From Asaia bogorensis (GTDB lineage: Bacteria > Pseudomonadota > Alphaproteobacteria > Acetobacterales > Acetobacteraceae), in NCBI GenBank assembly GCA_945886995.1, contig CAMCZJ010000146.1, forward strand, positions 1 to 7,652: DNA of 7,652 bases, written 5' to 3'. Numbering within the stretch: the stretch's first letter is position 1; each line of letters starts with the position of its first letter. Position numbers and translations under genes: made by a program. Under the pieces are notes generated by a model. That model was not told the origin of the DNA and made no database searches. It saw only the letters and a program-made list of their open reading frames with translations. Below are positions 1-5,791 of the stretch, in pieces.

Positions 1-17
1 AGGGTGGCTTCGGTCAT
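1..17 (-). CDS. possible 5' end of a minus-strand gene (partial, cut by window edge)
   Basis: An ATG at 17-15 on the minus strand begins the reading M-T-E-A-T-L and runs off the window edge. Just upstream, AGGTGA ends one base before the ATG, which resembles the 3' part of the Shine-Dalgarno consensus but sits close to the start. It would be the next gene after the TrmH-family methyltransferase, about 60 nt downstream of it. Only five complete codons are visible, so no family can be named and it may not be a gene. Confidence 0.2.
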
Positions 18-36
18 GTCACCTGCTACCAAGCGC

Positions 37-60
37 AGCTTTGCGAAATTTCCGCAAGCT
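37..60 (-). terminator. inverted repeat after the TrmH-family gene, weak terminator candidate
   Basis: AGCTTTGCG at 37-45 and CGCAAGCT at 53-60 form an 8-bp stem with one bulged base and a 7-nt loop (AAATTTC). It starts about 17 nt beyond the stop of the minus-strand methyltransferase gene. In the minus direction it is followed by GCGC rather than a T run, so it is not a canonical intrinsic terminator. In the plus direction it is followed by TTTC, but no plus-strand gene is seen to its left. It may be a Rho-assisted end or an RNA-stabilising hairpin. Confidence 0.3.
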
Positions 61-77
61 TTTCAAGGCCGTGATGC

Positions 78-812
78 TCAGTGCCAGAGCGCATGGATCA
101 ACACCGCAGCCGCGACCGAGACATTCAGGCTTTCCACCGCGCCGGAACCTGGCAGTGTCACGCGCGCCGTTGAGGCGACGATGCTCCCCTGCGCGAGGCC
201 CTTTTCCTCATTTCCTAGTACCAGGGCAAAGGGGCGCCCGCGCGGCAGGGCTTCCGGCCCTTCACCATCGCGCGCCACGGCGGCCAGGCTCAGCATATGC
301 GGCGCAAGCGCGCGAAGCAGTTCGGGCAGATTGGGTGCCTGGAACAGGGCCAGCGCTTCCAGCCCACCTTCAGCGGTGCGCAAGGCAGCATCAGAAAGCC
401 GCGCCTGGCGTTGGTCGCCCGAGATCACCAGCGCCTTGCAGCCGAAAAACGCCGCTGATCGCGCAATGGCGCCAAGATTATGCGGATTGCCGATGCCATC
501 CAGAATGGGCAGCACAGGCGCGGCCCAAAGCAGTGGCGGCAGGTTGGCTACGTCCAACAAGGTCACACCGCGCGGGCGCGCCACCGCTACCATGCCGCCG
601 TGATGCGTGGTGCCAGCGATGCGCTGCAATTCCTCGGGCGGGACTTCACGATACGGCAAGCGCCGCTTGGCCAGCGCCGCGCATAACGGGCCCGCTTCCT
701 GCCGGCGCATCGGCGTATAGAAAAACCGCAGCACATCAGCGGGCCGATGCGCGAAAAGCGCGGCCACGGCGGCGGGGCCGCAATGCCTATCCGGTTCCTG
801 GGCTTTGCTCAC
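78..812 (-). CDS. TrmH/SpoU-family RNA 2'-O-ribose methyltransferase
   Basis: A 244-residue SPOUT-class enzyme that should transfer a methyl group from SAM to a ribose 2'-OH in tRNA or rRNA, acting in the cytoplasm as a dimer. An N-terminal L30e-like RNA-binding part (about 10-80, with TTHHGGMVAVA at 68-78) precedes the knotted catalytic domain. Motif 1 is NPHNLGAIAR at 109-118 with the catalytic Arg118. Motif 2 is LGNEEKGL at 199-206 with Glu202. Motif 3 is the SLNVSVA region at 228-234, followed by a hydrophobic helix. All three are intact. The start is GTG at 812, within a GTGA overlap with the stop of the upstream dehydrogenase, so translation is probably coupled. The N-terminal part resembles YfiF-type paralogues more than canonical RlmB, so I give no symbol; whether tRNA or 23S rRNA is the target is open. 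Confidence 0.9.
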   Translation of the reverse strand: MSKAQEPDRHCGPAAVAALFAHRPADVLRFFYTPMRRQEAGPLCAALAKRRLPYREVPPEELQRIAGTTHHGGMVAVARPRGVTLLDVANLPPLLWAAPVLPILDGIGNPHNLGAIARSAAFFGCKALVISGDQRQARLSDAALRTAEGGLEALALFQAPNLPELLRALAPHMLSLAAVARDGEGPEALPRGRPFALVLGNEEKGLAQGSIVASTARVTLPGSGAVESLNVSVAAAVLIHALWH

Positions 813-1810
813 GGTATCGCCAATGCCTTGATTTTTTCCAGCAGGGCATCGGGGATTTCCAACCCATTGGCGCCGGCACGGGCAGTCTGCGCATCGCGTT
901 TGGCGCCGGGCAGGCGCACACCCTCATCAGCCAGCATGGCGGCGATCAGGGTTTCGATCCGCGCGCCGAAGCCATCAGCACCGGCAAGCGCGCCGGGGTC
1001 TATCACCAGCAGCGCCTGGCCCAAGCGGGGGCGATTACCCTCATCCTGGAAGAAGCTATCGGCTTCAAAGCCGAAAGCGGCACCGGTCAGCGCCACGCAG
1101 AGCAATTCGACAATCAGCGCCAGCAAGGCGCCCTTGGTGCCGCCCATGGCGAGCATGGCGCCCGATAGCGCGGCCTTGGCGTCGGTGGTGGGGCGGCCTT
1201 CGGCGTCCAAAGCCCAGCCTTCGGGGATGGGGCGTCCTTCCTTGGCCGCGACCATGATCTTGCCGCGCGCCACTTCGGACAGCGCCATGTCAATCACCAG
1301 CGGCGGCGCGGCGTGGCGGGGAAAGGCGGCGGCGATGGGGTTGGTACCCATCAAGGGCCGGCGCCCGCCCGGCACCGGCATGGCGGCGGGCGAATTGGTG
1401 AAGGCCAGCGCCACCAGCCCTTGTTCGGCCAAGCGCCGCACCGGTAGGCCCATGGCGCCGGAATGGTGGCTATTGGTGATGCCGACAAAGGCAATGCCAT
1501 GCCCGCGCGCGCGCCAGGCGGCTTCTTGCTCCGCCAAGGCCAGCGCGGGGTAAGCCAGGCCATGCCCGCCATCAATCAGCGCAGCGCCGCCGCGTTCATT
1601 GATGATGCGGGGTGTTGCCTTCCCATCCGCGCGACCGTTGCGGAGGAAGGCCGCATATTGCGCGACGCGCGACAGCCCATGCCCTGCCTGCCCAGCGGCC
1701 TCGGCAGCGACCAGCGCGGCGGCGGTGCGCTTGGCCATCTCAGGCCCGGCGCCGGAAGCCGCGAGCGCCGCCGTGACAAGTTGTTCAGCCTCAATCAGGG
1801 AAAGTCGCAT
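809..1810 (-). CDS. Ldh-family (malate/L-lactate/sulfolactate dehydrogenase type) oxidoreductase
   Basis: A 333-residue NAD(P)-dependent dehydrogenase of the family that includes AllD/ureidoglycolate dehydrogenase, ComC sulfolactate dehydrogenase, YiaK and DpkA; it is unrelated to classical Rossmann-type MDH/LDH. Visible family marks are AGHGLSR (42-48), NSHHSGAMG (113-121), GTNPIA (155-160), DMALSEVARGKI (174-185), GGTKGALLALIVELL (223-237) and a short IP-type C-terminus. Length is normal for the family. I chose ATG at 1810, whose A is also the last base of the receptor gene's TGA (TGATG); a TTG one codon upstream is possible but less likely. It lies between a TTT receptor gene and an RNA methylase gene in one overlapping unit. 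Substrate is likely a 2-hydroxy or 2-imino acid, but this is inference. The usual GGHKG motif reads GGTKG here. Confidence 0.88.
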   Translation of the reverse strand: MRLSLIEAEQLVTAALAASGAGPEMAKRTAAALVAAEAAGQAGHGLSRVAQYAAFLRNGRADGKATPRIINERGGAALIDGGHGLAYPALALAEQEAAWRARGHGIAFVGITNSHHSGAMGLPVRRLAEQGLVALAFTNSPAAMPVPGGRRPLMGTNPIAAAFPRHAAPPLVIDMALSEVARGKIMVAAKEGRPIPEGWALDAEGRPTTDAKAALSGAMLAMGGTKGALLALIVELLCVALTGAAFGFEADSFFQDEGNRPRLGQALLVIDPGALAGADGFGARIETLIAAMLADEGVRLPGAKRDAQTARAGANGLEIPDALLEKIKALAIP

Positions 1811-2784
1811 CAATCCGCCTTCAATTTCGCGTCCTGCACCAGCCTGGCCCAGCGGTCAGTCTCGGCGCTGATATAGGCCGCGCTGCGCGCCCTGTCCCAG
1901 GCTTCCACCGTAAAGCCACCGTCGCGCGCGCGACGGGAGACCTCGGGGTCGCGGATCGCGGCCAGGGTATCGGCTTCAAGCTTGGCCAGGATGGGTGCCG
2001 GCACCGCCGCATTGGTCATCATCGCGGTCCAATTGGTCATTTCAAGTTCGGGTGAGCCCGCTTCGCGCACGGTGGGCACATCCGGCACCAGCGGGTGGCG
2101 GGCCGCCGAGGTAATGGCAAGGGGTCGCAGCCGCCCGCCCTGAATCTGCGCAATGCATTCCGGCAGGTTGGAGACCATGAAATCGAGATTTCCCGCTGCG
2201 AGGTCCGTGACCGAAGGCGCCCCACCGCGATAAGGCACATGGGTAATCCGGTCCCCCGCGCCAGAAACACGGCGCACCAATTCCAGCCCCAGATGCGGGG
2301 GCGATCCATTGCCCGATGACCCGGCATTCAAGTTACGCTCCCGCGCTTGCATCAGCAGATCAGCCAGGCTGCGCGCTGGGTTGCGTTCCGCATTCACCAC
2401 CACGACAAGCGGCAGCGACCCCAGGACAGAAATCGCCGTAAAATCCTGACGGAAATTGAAGGGCGCATTGGGAAAAAGCGAGGCATTCACCGTATGCGTC
2501 ATGGTGATGGCGAGCAGCGTATAGCCATCGGCTGGGCTTTTCGCCGCTGCATCGGCGCCGATCAGCGCATTGCCGCCGGCGCGGTTTTCGATGATCACCG
2601 GCTTGCCCCAAATCTCGGACAGTTTCTGGCCCACCAGCCGCGCCATGATGTCGGTCAGCCCACCGGGCGGGAAGGGGACAATGTAGCGCAGGGCGCGATC
2701 CGGAAAGCTTGCTTGGGCTTGTGCACGCCCGATCAGGGCGGCAGCGGGCAGGGCGGATAGCAGCAGGCGGCGGCTTGGGTGCAT
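1810..2784 (-). CDS. TTT-family (Bug-type) periplasmic substrate-binding protein
   Basis: A 324-residue tripartite tricarboxylate transporter receptor, expected to bind a carboxylate-type ligand in the periplasm. The N-terminus (PSRRLLLSALPAAAL, cleavage near AQA at 21-23) is a signal peptide with a twin-arginine-like SRRLLL, so Tat or Sec export are both possible. Family motifs are PFPPGGLTDIMAR (37-49), ENRAGGN (66-72), the glycine-rich GSSGNGSPPHLG (155-166), VPYRGGAP (183-190) and GNLDFM (198-203). The start is ATG at 2784, preceded by AGGAGG (2795-2790) with five bases between. An open frame continues upstream to 3234, but that part lies antisense to the amidohydrolase and lacks the signal-peptide logic. 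No TctA/TctB membrane subunits are in the window, so this is an orphan receptor here, as is common for the family. It is first in the unit with the dehydrogenase and methylase. Confidence 0.92.
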   Translation of the reverse strand: MHPSRRLLLSALPAAALIGRAQAQASFPDRALRYIVPFPPGGLTDIMARLVGQKLSEIWGKPVIIENRAGGNALIGADAAAKSPADGYTLLAITMTHTVNASLFPNAPFNFRQDFTAISVLGSLPLVVVVNAERNPARSLADLLMQARERNLNAGSSGNGSPPHLGLELVRRVSGAGDRITHVPYRGGAPSVTDLAAGNLDFMVSNLPECIAQIQGGRLRPLAITSAARHPLVPDVPTVREAGSPELEMTNWTAMMTNAAVPAPILAKLEADTLAAIRDPEVSRRARDGGFTVEAWDRARSAAYISAETDRWARLVQDAKLKAD

Positions 2785-2896
2785 GGGGTCCTCCTGATTT
2801 CTGGCCGCATTCACGGTCCTTGCGCGGCAGCGTAGCCCAGGGCGCGCTGCTGCCCTATAGAATTCTCGACCGAAGCTTGATGACGAGGGATGTGGC
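2785..2896. promoter_or_regulatory. divergent control region between the TTT receptor and M20 hydrolase genes
   Basis: This 112-nt spacer separates two divergent units and must hold their start signals unless transcription enters from outside. It contains the receptor's strong RBS (2790-2795, minus) and a GAGGGA RBS for the hydrolase (2885-2890, plus). An AT-rich TATAGAATT (2856-2864) could serve as a -10 element on either strand, but I found no convincing -35 at proper spacing on either. An inverted repeat, GGCAGC at 2826-2831 and GCTGCC at 2849-2854 (17 nt apart, with CAGCG/CGCTG nested inside), could be an operator or a hairpin. No regulator gene is present in the window. Confidence 0.35.
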
Positions 2897-4072
2897 GTGA
2901 CGCCTGTTGAGAAAATCCGCGAATGGCATGAAGAACTGACCGCCTGGCGGCGGGATTTCCATACCCATCCTGAATTGGGGTTTGAGGAAGTGAGGACCAG
3001 CGCGCTGGTGGCCGAACGCCTTGCCTCCTGGGGGATTGAGGTGCATCGCGGCATTGGCAAGACCGGCTTGGTGGGCGTGCTGCGGAATGGGAACGGCCAA
3101 GGCCGGCTTGGGCTGCGCGCGGATATGGATGCGCTGCCCATGCCGGAAGCCAATGGCTTCGCGCATAAATCAGGGATCGAAGGCAAGATGCATGGCTGCG
3201 GGCATGATGGGCATACCACCATGCTATTGGCCACCGCGCGCTATCTGGCGGAGACGCGCAATTTCGACGGGACGGTGCATTTCATTTTCCAGCCGGCGGA
3301 AGAAGGGCGCGGCGGTGCGCAAGCCATGCTGGCGGATGGGCTGTTTGATCGCTTCCCCTGCGATACGGTTTATGGGCTGCATAACCGCCCTGGCCTGCCT
3401 GTTGGGCAATTCGCCATCCGCCCCGGCCCAATCATGGCCGGTGCGCTTTTCTTCGACATTCTGATCCAGGGCAAGGGCGGCCATGGCGCGCGCCCGGAAC
3501 AGACGATTGATCCCGTGGTGGTGGGCGCGCAGATCGTGACCGCCTTGCAAAGCGTGGTCGCGCGCAATGTGCCCGCCTTGGATAGCGCGGTGCTGAGCGT
3601 GACGGGTTTCAATGCCGGGCAGGCCTATAACGTGATCCCGGATCAGGTGACGCTGAAGGGCACCGTGCGCGCCTTCAAGGTTGAGGTGATGCGCCTGGTT
3701 GAAGACCGCATGCGCGCCGTGGTGCAGGGCACGGCGGCGGCCTTTGGTGCGACCGCCGAGATCACCTTTCAGGAAATCGCCGCCCCCACCATCAATGCGC
3801 CTGAAGAAGCGACCGCGCTTGGTGATGCAGCGGCGTCATTGGTGGGTGAGGTAGCCGTGGAGCGCAACCGCACACCCGTGATGGGAAGCGAGGATTTCGC
3901 GTACATGCTGTTGCAGCGCCCGGGCGCTTACATCCATGTCGGCAATGGCACGGGCGATGTCGGCGGCTGCGATGTGCATAACCCGCATTATGACTTCAAT
4001 GATGAAGCCATCCCCTATGGCGGCGGTGTGATGGCCGCGCTGGTGGAACAGAAACTGCCGCGGGTGAAGTGA
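2897..4072 (+). CDS. M20-family amidohydrolase (HipO/ILR1/DapL-type aminoacylase)
   Basis: A 391-residue metal-dependent peptidase-like hydrolase of subfamily M20D, which cleaves N-acyl amino acids (hippurate, N-acetyl-diaminopimelate or auxin conjugates in known members) in the cytoplasm. The catalytic set is complete: HPELGFEE (24-31), RADMDALP (74-81), MHGCGHDGHT (98-107) with metal ligands Cys101 and His103, QPAEEGRGG (132-140) with general base Glu135 and ligand Glu136, His162 in YGLHNRPGLPVG, and His361 in HNPHYDFND. The lid/dimerisation domain carries GKGGHGARP (192-200), and MGSEDFAYML (329-338) is also typical. The GTG start at 2897 is preceded by GAGGGA with a 6-nt gap; nearby ATGs at 2880 and 2890 are out of frame. 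It is divergent from the TTT receptor and 13 nt upstream of a methyltransferase gene. Exact substrate is unknown. Confidence 0.93.
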   Translation: MTPVEKIREWHEELTAWRRDFHTHPELGFEEVRTSALVAERLASWGIEVHRGIGKTGLVGVLRNGNGQGRLGLRADMDALPMPEANGFAHKSGIEGKMHGCGHDGHTTMLLATARYLAETRNFDGTVHFIFQPAEEGRGGAQAMLADGLFDRFPCDTVYGLHNRPGLPVGQFAIRPGPIMAGALFFDILIQGKGGHGARPEQTIDPVVVGAQIVTALQSVVARNVPALDSAVLSVTGFNAGQAYNVIPDQVTLKGTVRAFKVEVMRLVEDRMRAVVQGTAAAFGATAEITFQEIAAPTINAPEEATALGDAAASLVGEVAVERNRTPVMGSEDFAYMLLQRPGAYIHVGNGTGDVGGCDVHNPHYDFNDEAIPYGGGVMAALVEQKLPRVK

Positions 4073-4085
4073 TGGGACGCGGCGC

Positions 4086-4889
4086 ATGACAAGCCTGAAC
4101 CAGACCATGGATAGCCTGCTCCGCCGCGCTCTCGCCAAGCCGGAACCGCTTTCCTTGCCAGAGCTTGAGGGCATTTTGCGCCTGATGGGCAAATGGCGAC
4201 ACCAGATGATTTCCAGCAGCATCATCGCCCATAATGGCCCGATGGTGCAGGCTGGGCCCTTTGCTGGCATGCGCCTTGGCCAGCACAGTGCGGAAGGCTG
4301 CCACGCGCCAAAGCTGCTTGGCTGCTACGAACAGGCGCTCCACCCGCATTTCGAACGCTTCATCGCGCGCGGATTTGATGCCGTGCTGAATATTGGCTGC
4401 GCCGAGGGCTATTACGCCATCGGCATGGCGCGACGCATGCCCGGAACCAGAATTTTGGCGCATGATTTGAATGAAGGCGCGCAACAAGTCTGCCGCAGCT
4501 TGGCAGAAGCGAATGGCGTGGCGGACCGCATCACCATTGGCGGGCTGGTGCGCGGTGAGGATTTCGCAAGCTTCGCGGGCATGGATACGCTGGTGCTGGT
4601 GGATATTGAAGGCGGTGAGGAAGCCCTGCTTGACCCAACCGCCTTCCCGGCGCTGCGGCAGATGACGCTGATTGTGGAATGCCACGAAGAACGCCGCCGC
4701 GGCATGACAGACCTTATTGCCAGCCGCTTCGCGCCGACCCATCAGGTCACCCGGCTGGAACAGCCCTTCAGCCAGCCCGAATTGCCGGCATGGATGCAGG
4801 GGCTTGGCCATCTGGATCAGCTTTTGGCGATATGGGAATGGCGCATGGCGCCAACCCCCTGGCTGGTGCTGGAACCAAGCGCGGCTTGA
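4086..4889 (+). CDS. FkbM-like class I SAM-dependent methyltransferase
   Basis: A 267-residue protein with a C-terminal Rossmann-fold methyltransferase domain. Motif I is VLNIGCAEGYYAIG (100-113), the acidic strand-2 end is AHDLNE (125-130), and VDIEGGE (172-178) matches the DxEGxE signature of FkbM-type enzymes; IVECHE (196-201) follows in the next strand. Residues 1-98 form a mostly helical N-terminal part with SIIAHNGPMVQAGPFAGM (45-62) that is not part of the methyltransferase core. No signal peptide or membrane segment is seen. The ATG at 4086 has a modest GGGA upstream (4075-4078) and follows the amidohydrolase stop by 13 nt, so the two are probably co-transcribed. FkbM relatives methylate hydroxyl groups on polyketides, sugars or lipids; the substrate here cannot be read. 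The class is clear, the role is not. Confidence 0.8.
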   Translation: MTSLNQTMDSLLRRALAKPEPLSLPELEGILRLMGKWRHQMISSSIIAHNGPMVQAGPFAGMRLGQHSAEGCHAPKLLGCYEQALHPHFERFIARGFDAVLNIGCAEGYYAIGMARRMPGTRILAHDLNEGAQQVCRSLAEANGVADRITIGGLVRGEDFASFAGMDTLVLVDIEGGEEALLDPTAFPALRQMTLIVECHEERRRGMTDLIASRFAPTHQVTRLEQPFSQPELPAWMQGLGHLDQLLAIWEWRMAPTPWLVLEPSAA

Positions 4890-4904
4890 TCGCGTAGCCG
4901 TTTT
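4882..4904 (+). terminator. intrinsic terminator of the M20-methyltransferase unit
   Basis: CGGCT (4882-4886) and AGCCG (4896-4900) form a 5-bp GC-rich stem with a 9-nt loop, followed directly by TTTT (4901-4904). The left arm lies in the last codons of the methyltransferase gene, and the T run touches the stop codon of the converging DUF1150 gene. The stem is short, so it may be weak. In the minus direction there is no T run, so it would work only on plus-strand transcripts. Confidence 0.45.
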
Positions 4905-5170
4905 CAGTGAACCAGCGCGACACCCATGCCATGCTGGAAAATCGCCGCCGCCGCCAGCGCGTAATCAGGTGCGGCGCCAATCTGCGTGCCATCCGCCGCG
5001 TGGATCGCGACCGCGCGCTGATTATTCACCATCACCGGGCGCATATAGGCGATGCGGTTGGCGCCATAGCGCGCCCAATCCAGCGGTGAAAGCTGGCGCA
5101 AATCCGCATCCCGCAGGATGATGCCCTGTTCGGCTTCGGTTTCGCTGTCGAATTCTTCCTGGTCATTCAT
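4904..5170 (-). CDS. DUF1150-family small protein, hsp20 partner
   Basis: An 88-residue, acidic-start protein (MNDQEEFDSETEAEQG) with the core LRQLSPLDWARYGANRIAYM (24-43) and a C-terminal AADGTQIGAAPDYALAAAAI (58-77). This pattern fits the alphaproteobacterial DUF1150 family, whose function is unknown and which is typically found beside small heat-shock protein genes, exactly as here. The start is ATG at 5170, with AAAGGA about 7 nt upstream on the minus strand. The frame stays open further upstream to 5302, but that would overlap hsp20 and add sequence unlike the family. It follows hsp20 by 73 nt and converges with the methyltransferase gene, leaving 14 nt between stops. It is probably co-expressed with hsp20; a role in heat-shock protein function is inference from neighbourhood only. 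Confidence 0.8.
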   Translation of the reverse strand: MNDQEEFDSETEAEQGIILRDADLRQLSPLDWARYGANRIAYMRPVMVNNQRAVAIHAADGTQIGAAPDYALAAAAIFQHGMGVALVH

Positions 5171-5236
5171 GGTCTTGTCCTTTGCGTGTCCCGAAGGCCC
5201 ACGCTGCAATGTCGCCTCAGGATGAGCGCGACAGAT

Positions 5237-5260
5237 GGGGCACTCAGCCCCCTTCGGGGC
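5237..5260 (-). promoter_or_regulatory. two mutually exclusive GC hairpins across the hsp20 stop codon
   Basis: Read on the minus strand, the order is GCCCC (5260-5256), GAAG, GGGGC (5251-5247), TGAGT, GCCCC (5241-5237). The central GGGGC can pair with either flank, giving two alternative 5-bp all-GC stems, one just before the hsp20 stop and one enclosing it. No T run follows, so it is not a standard terminator. It could stabilise the hsp20 part of the transcript or modulate readthrough to the DUF1150 gene, or be a by-product of GC-rich codons (Gly-Arg-Pro-Glu-Gly-Gly). Confidence 0.25.
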
Positions 5261-5699
5261 GCCCTTCCACGATGGTGGCGGCGCCATTGGTTTTGGTATC
5301 AATGCGGATGGTCTTGACGCGAACTTCCGGCAGCGGCCGCTTCAATTCCACATGCAGCAACCCGTTATCGAGCCACGCACCTTCCACTTCTATGCCTTCG
5401 GCCAGCACAAAGGCGCGCTGGAATTGGCGGGCCGCGATGCCGCGATGCAGGAAAATCCGGCCTTCCGAATCATCCTTCTGCCGCCCGCGGATGACCAATT
5501 GATTGTCTTCCTGCGTGATCTGCAAATCATCCATCGAAAACCCAGCCACCGCCAGCGTAATGCGCAGCCGGTTATCGCCGATCTGTTCGATGTTATACGG
5601 GGGATAGCCATCGGCATTCTTGCCCACGCGATCGAGCATCTGTTCCAGATGATCGAAGCCAAGAAACAAAGGGGAGCCGAAAAGCGAAGGTCTGGTCAT
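5244..5699 (-). CDS. hsp20: small heat-shock protein, Hsp20/IbpA family
   Basis: A 151-residue ATP-independent holdase chaperone that binds unfolding proteins in the cytoplasm as large oligomers and passes them to DnaK/ClpB. The N-terminal arm (1-32, with FDHLEQMLDRV) is followed by the alpha-crystallin domain at about 33-123, starting at PPYNIEQIGDNRLRITLAVAG and ending in the hallmark GAWLDNGLLHVEL (107-119). The C-terminal anchoring I-x-I motif is present as Ile131-Arg-Ile133. It resembles the class A (IbpA/HspA-like) group common in alphaproteobacteria. The start is ATG at 5699, with a strong AGGAGG (5713-5708) 8 nt upstream that is buried in a predicted leader hairpin. It is first in a unit with the DUF1150 gene and divergent from def. 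Confidence 0.95.
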   Translation of the reverse strand: MTRPSLFGSPLFLGFDHLEQMLDRVGKNADGYPPYNIEQIGDNRLRITLAVAGFSMDDLQITQEDNQLVIRGRQKDDSEGRIFLHRGIAARQFQRAFVLAEGIEVEGAWLDNGLLHVELKRPLPEVRVKTIRIDTKTNGAATIVEGRPEGG

Positions 5700-5760
5700 A
5701 TCTGTGGCCTCCTCATCCGAGAGCGAAGCATGTTGCCGGGCCCGAAGCGCCCTGCTGCAC
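5700..5760 (-). promoter_or_regulatory. ROSE-like RNA thermometer in the hsp20 5' UTR (predicted)
   Basis: Read as minus-strand RNA, GCUUC-G-CUC (5729-5721) pairs with GAGGAGGC (5714-5707) around a UCGGAU loop (5720-5715), giving eight base pairs (one of them G-U) with a single bulged G at 5724. The entire AGGAGG Shine-Dalgarno (5713-5708) lies in this stem. The strand opposite it contains UCGCU, which fits the UYGCU motif with bulged G that defines ROSE elements, known in alphaproteobacterial hsp20-type genes. A second upstream hairpin, GGGC/GCCC with a 7-nt loop (5752-5738), fits the multi-hairpin ROSE layout. Heat would melt the imperfect stem and free the RBS. The pairing is seen directly; thermosensing is inferred. 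Confidence 0.5.
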
Positions 5761-5762
5761 CT

Positions 5763-5791
5763 TATTTTGGATTTCGGCCCTGGCGTTGCAA
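5763..5791 (-). promoter_or_regulatory. candidate hsp20 promoter
   Basis: On the minus strand TTGCAA (5791-5786) is followed after 17 nt by AAAATA (5768-5763), a plausible -35 and a poor -10. The A/T-rich AAAATAAGG stands out in this GC-rich spacer. It would start the transcript around 5756, giving a leader of roughly 57 nt that contains both hairpins of the predicted thermometer. The -35 starts CTTG, so a heat-shock sigma (RpoH) reading is also conceivable, but the -10 does not match well. Confidence 0.3.

Noticed and set aside
1..77. tRNA gene next to the methylase
   Set aside because: A GCTTGGTAGC stretch resembles a D-arm, but no acceptor stem, anticodon arm or T-arm (GGTTCRA) can be assembled.
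41..1168. Long plus-strand open frame (375 codons), with a second one at 4-603
   Set aside because: They lie wholly antisense to the TrmH-family and Ldh-family genes, are rich in Arg/Pro/Ala typical of mirrored GC-rich codons, and show no domain.
1811..1813. TTG start for the Ldh-family gene
   Set aside because: The ATG directly after it forms a TGATG junction and gives the usual family N-terminus; TTG would be a rarer start for one extra residue.
2785..3234. Upstream extension of the TTT receptor reading frame by 150 codons
   Set aside because: The ATG at 2784 has a strong AGGAGG and begins a clear signal peptide; the extension is antisense to the M20 hydrolase.
3996..4811. Minus-strand open frame of 271 codons
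   Set aside because: Antisense to the end of the M20 gene and to the methyltransferase with its clear SAM-binding motifs; no recognisable domain or RBS context.
5171..5302. Longer N-terminus for the DUF1150 protein
   Set aside because: It would overlap the hsp20 3' end and add Cys/Pro-rich sequence unlike the compact family; the ATG at 5170 has a proper RBS.
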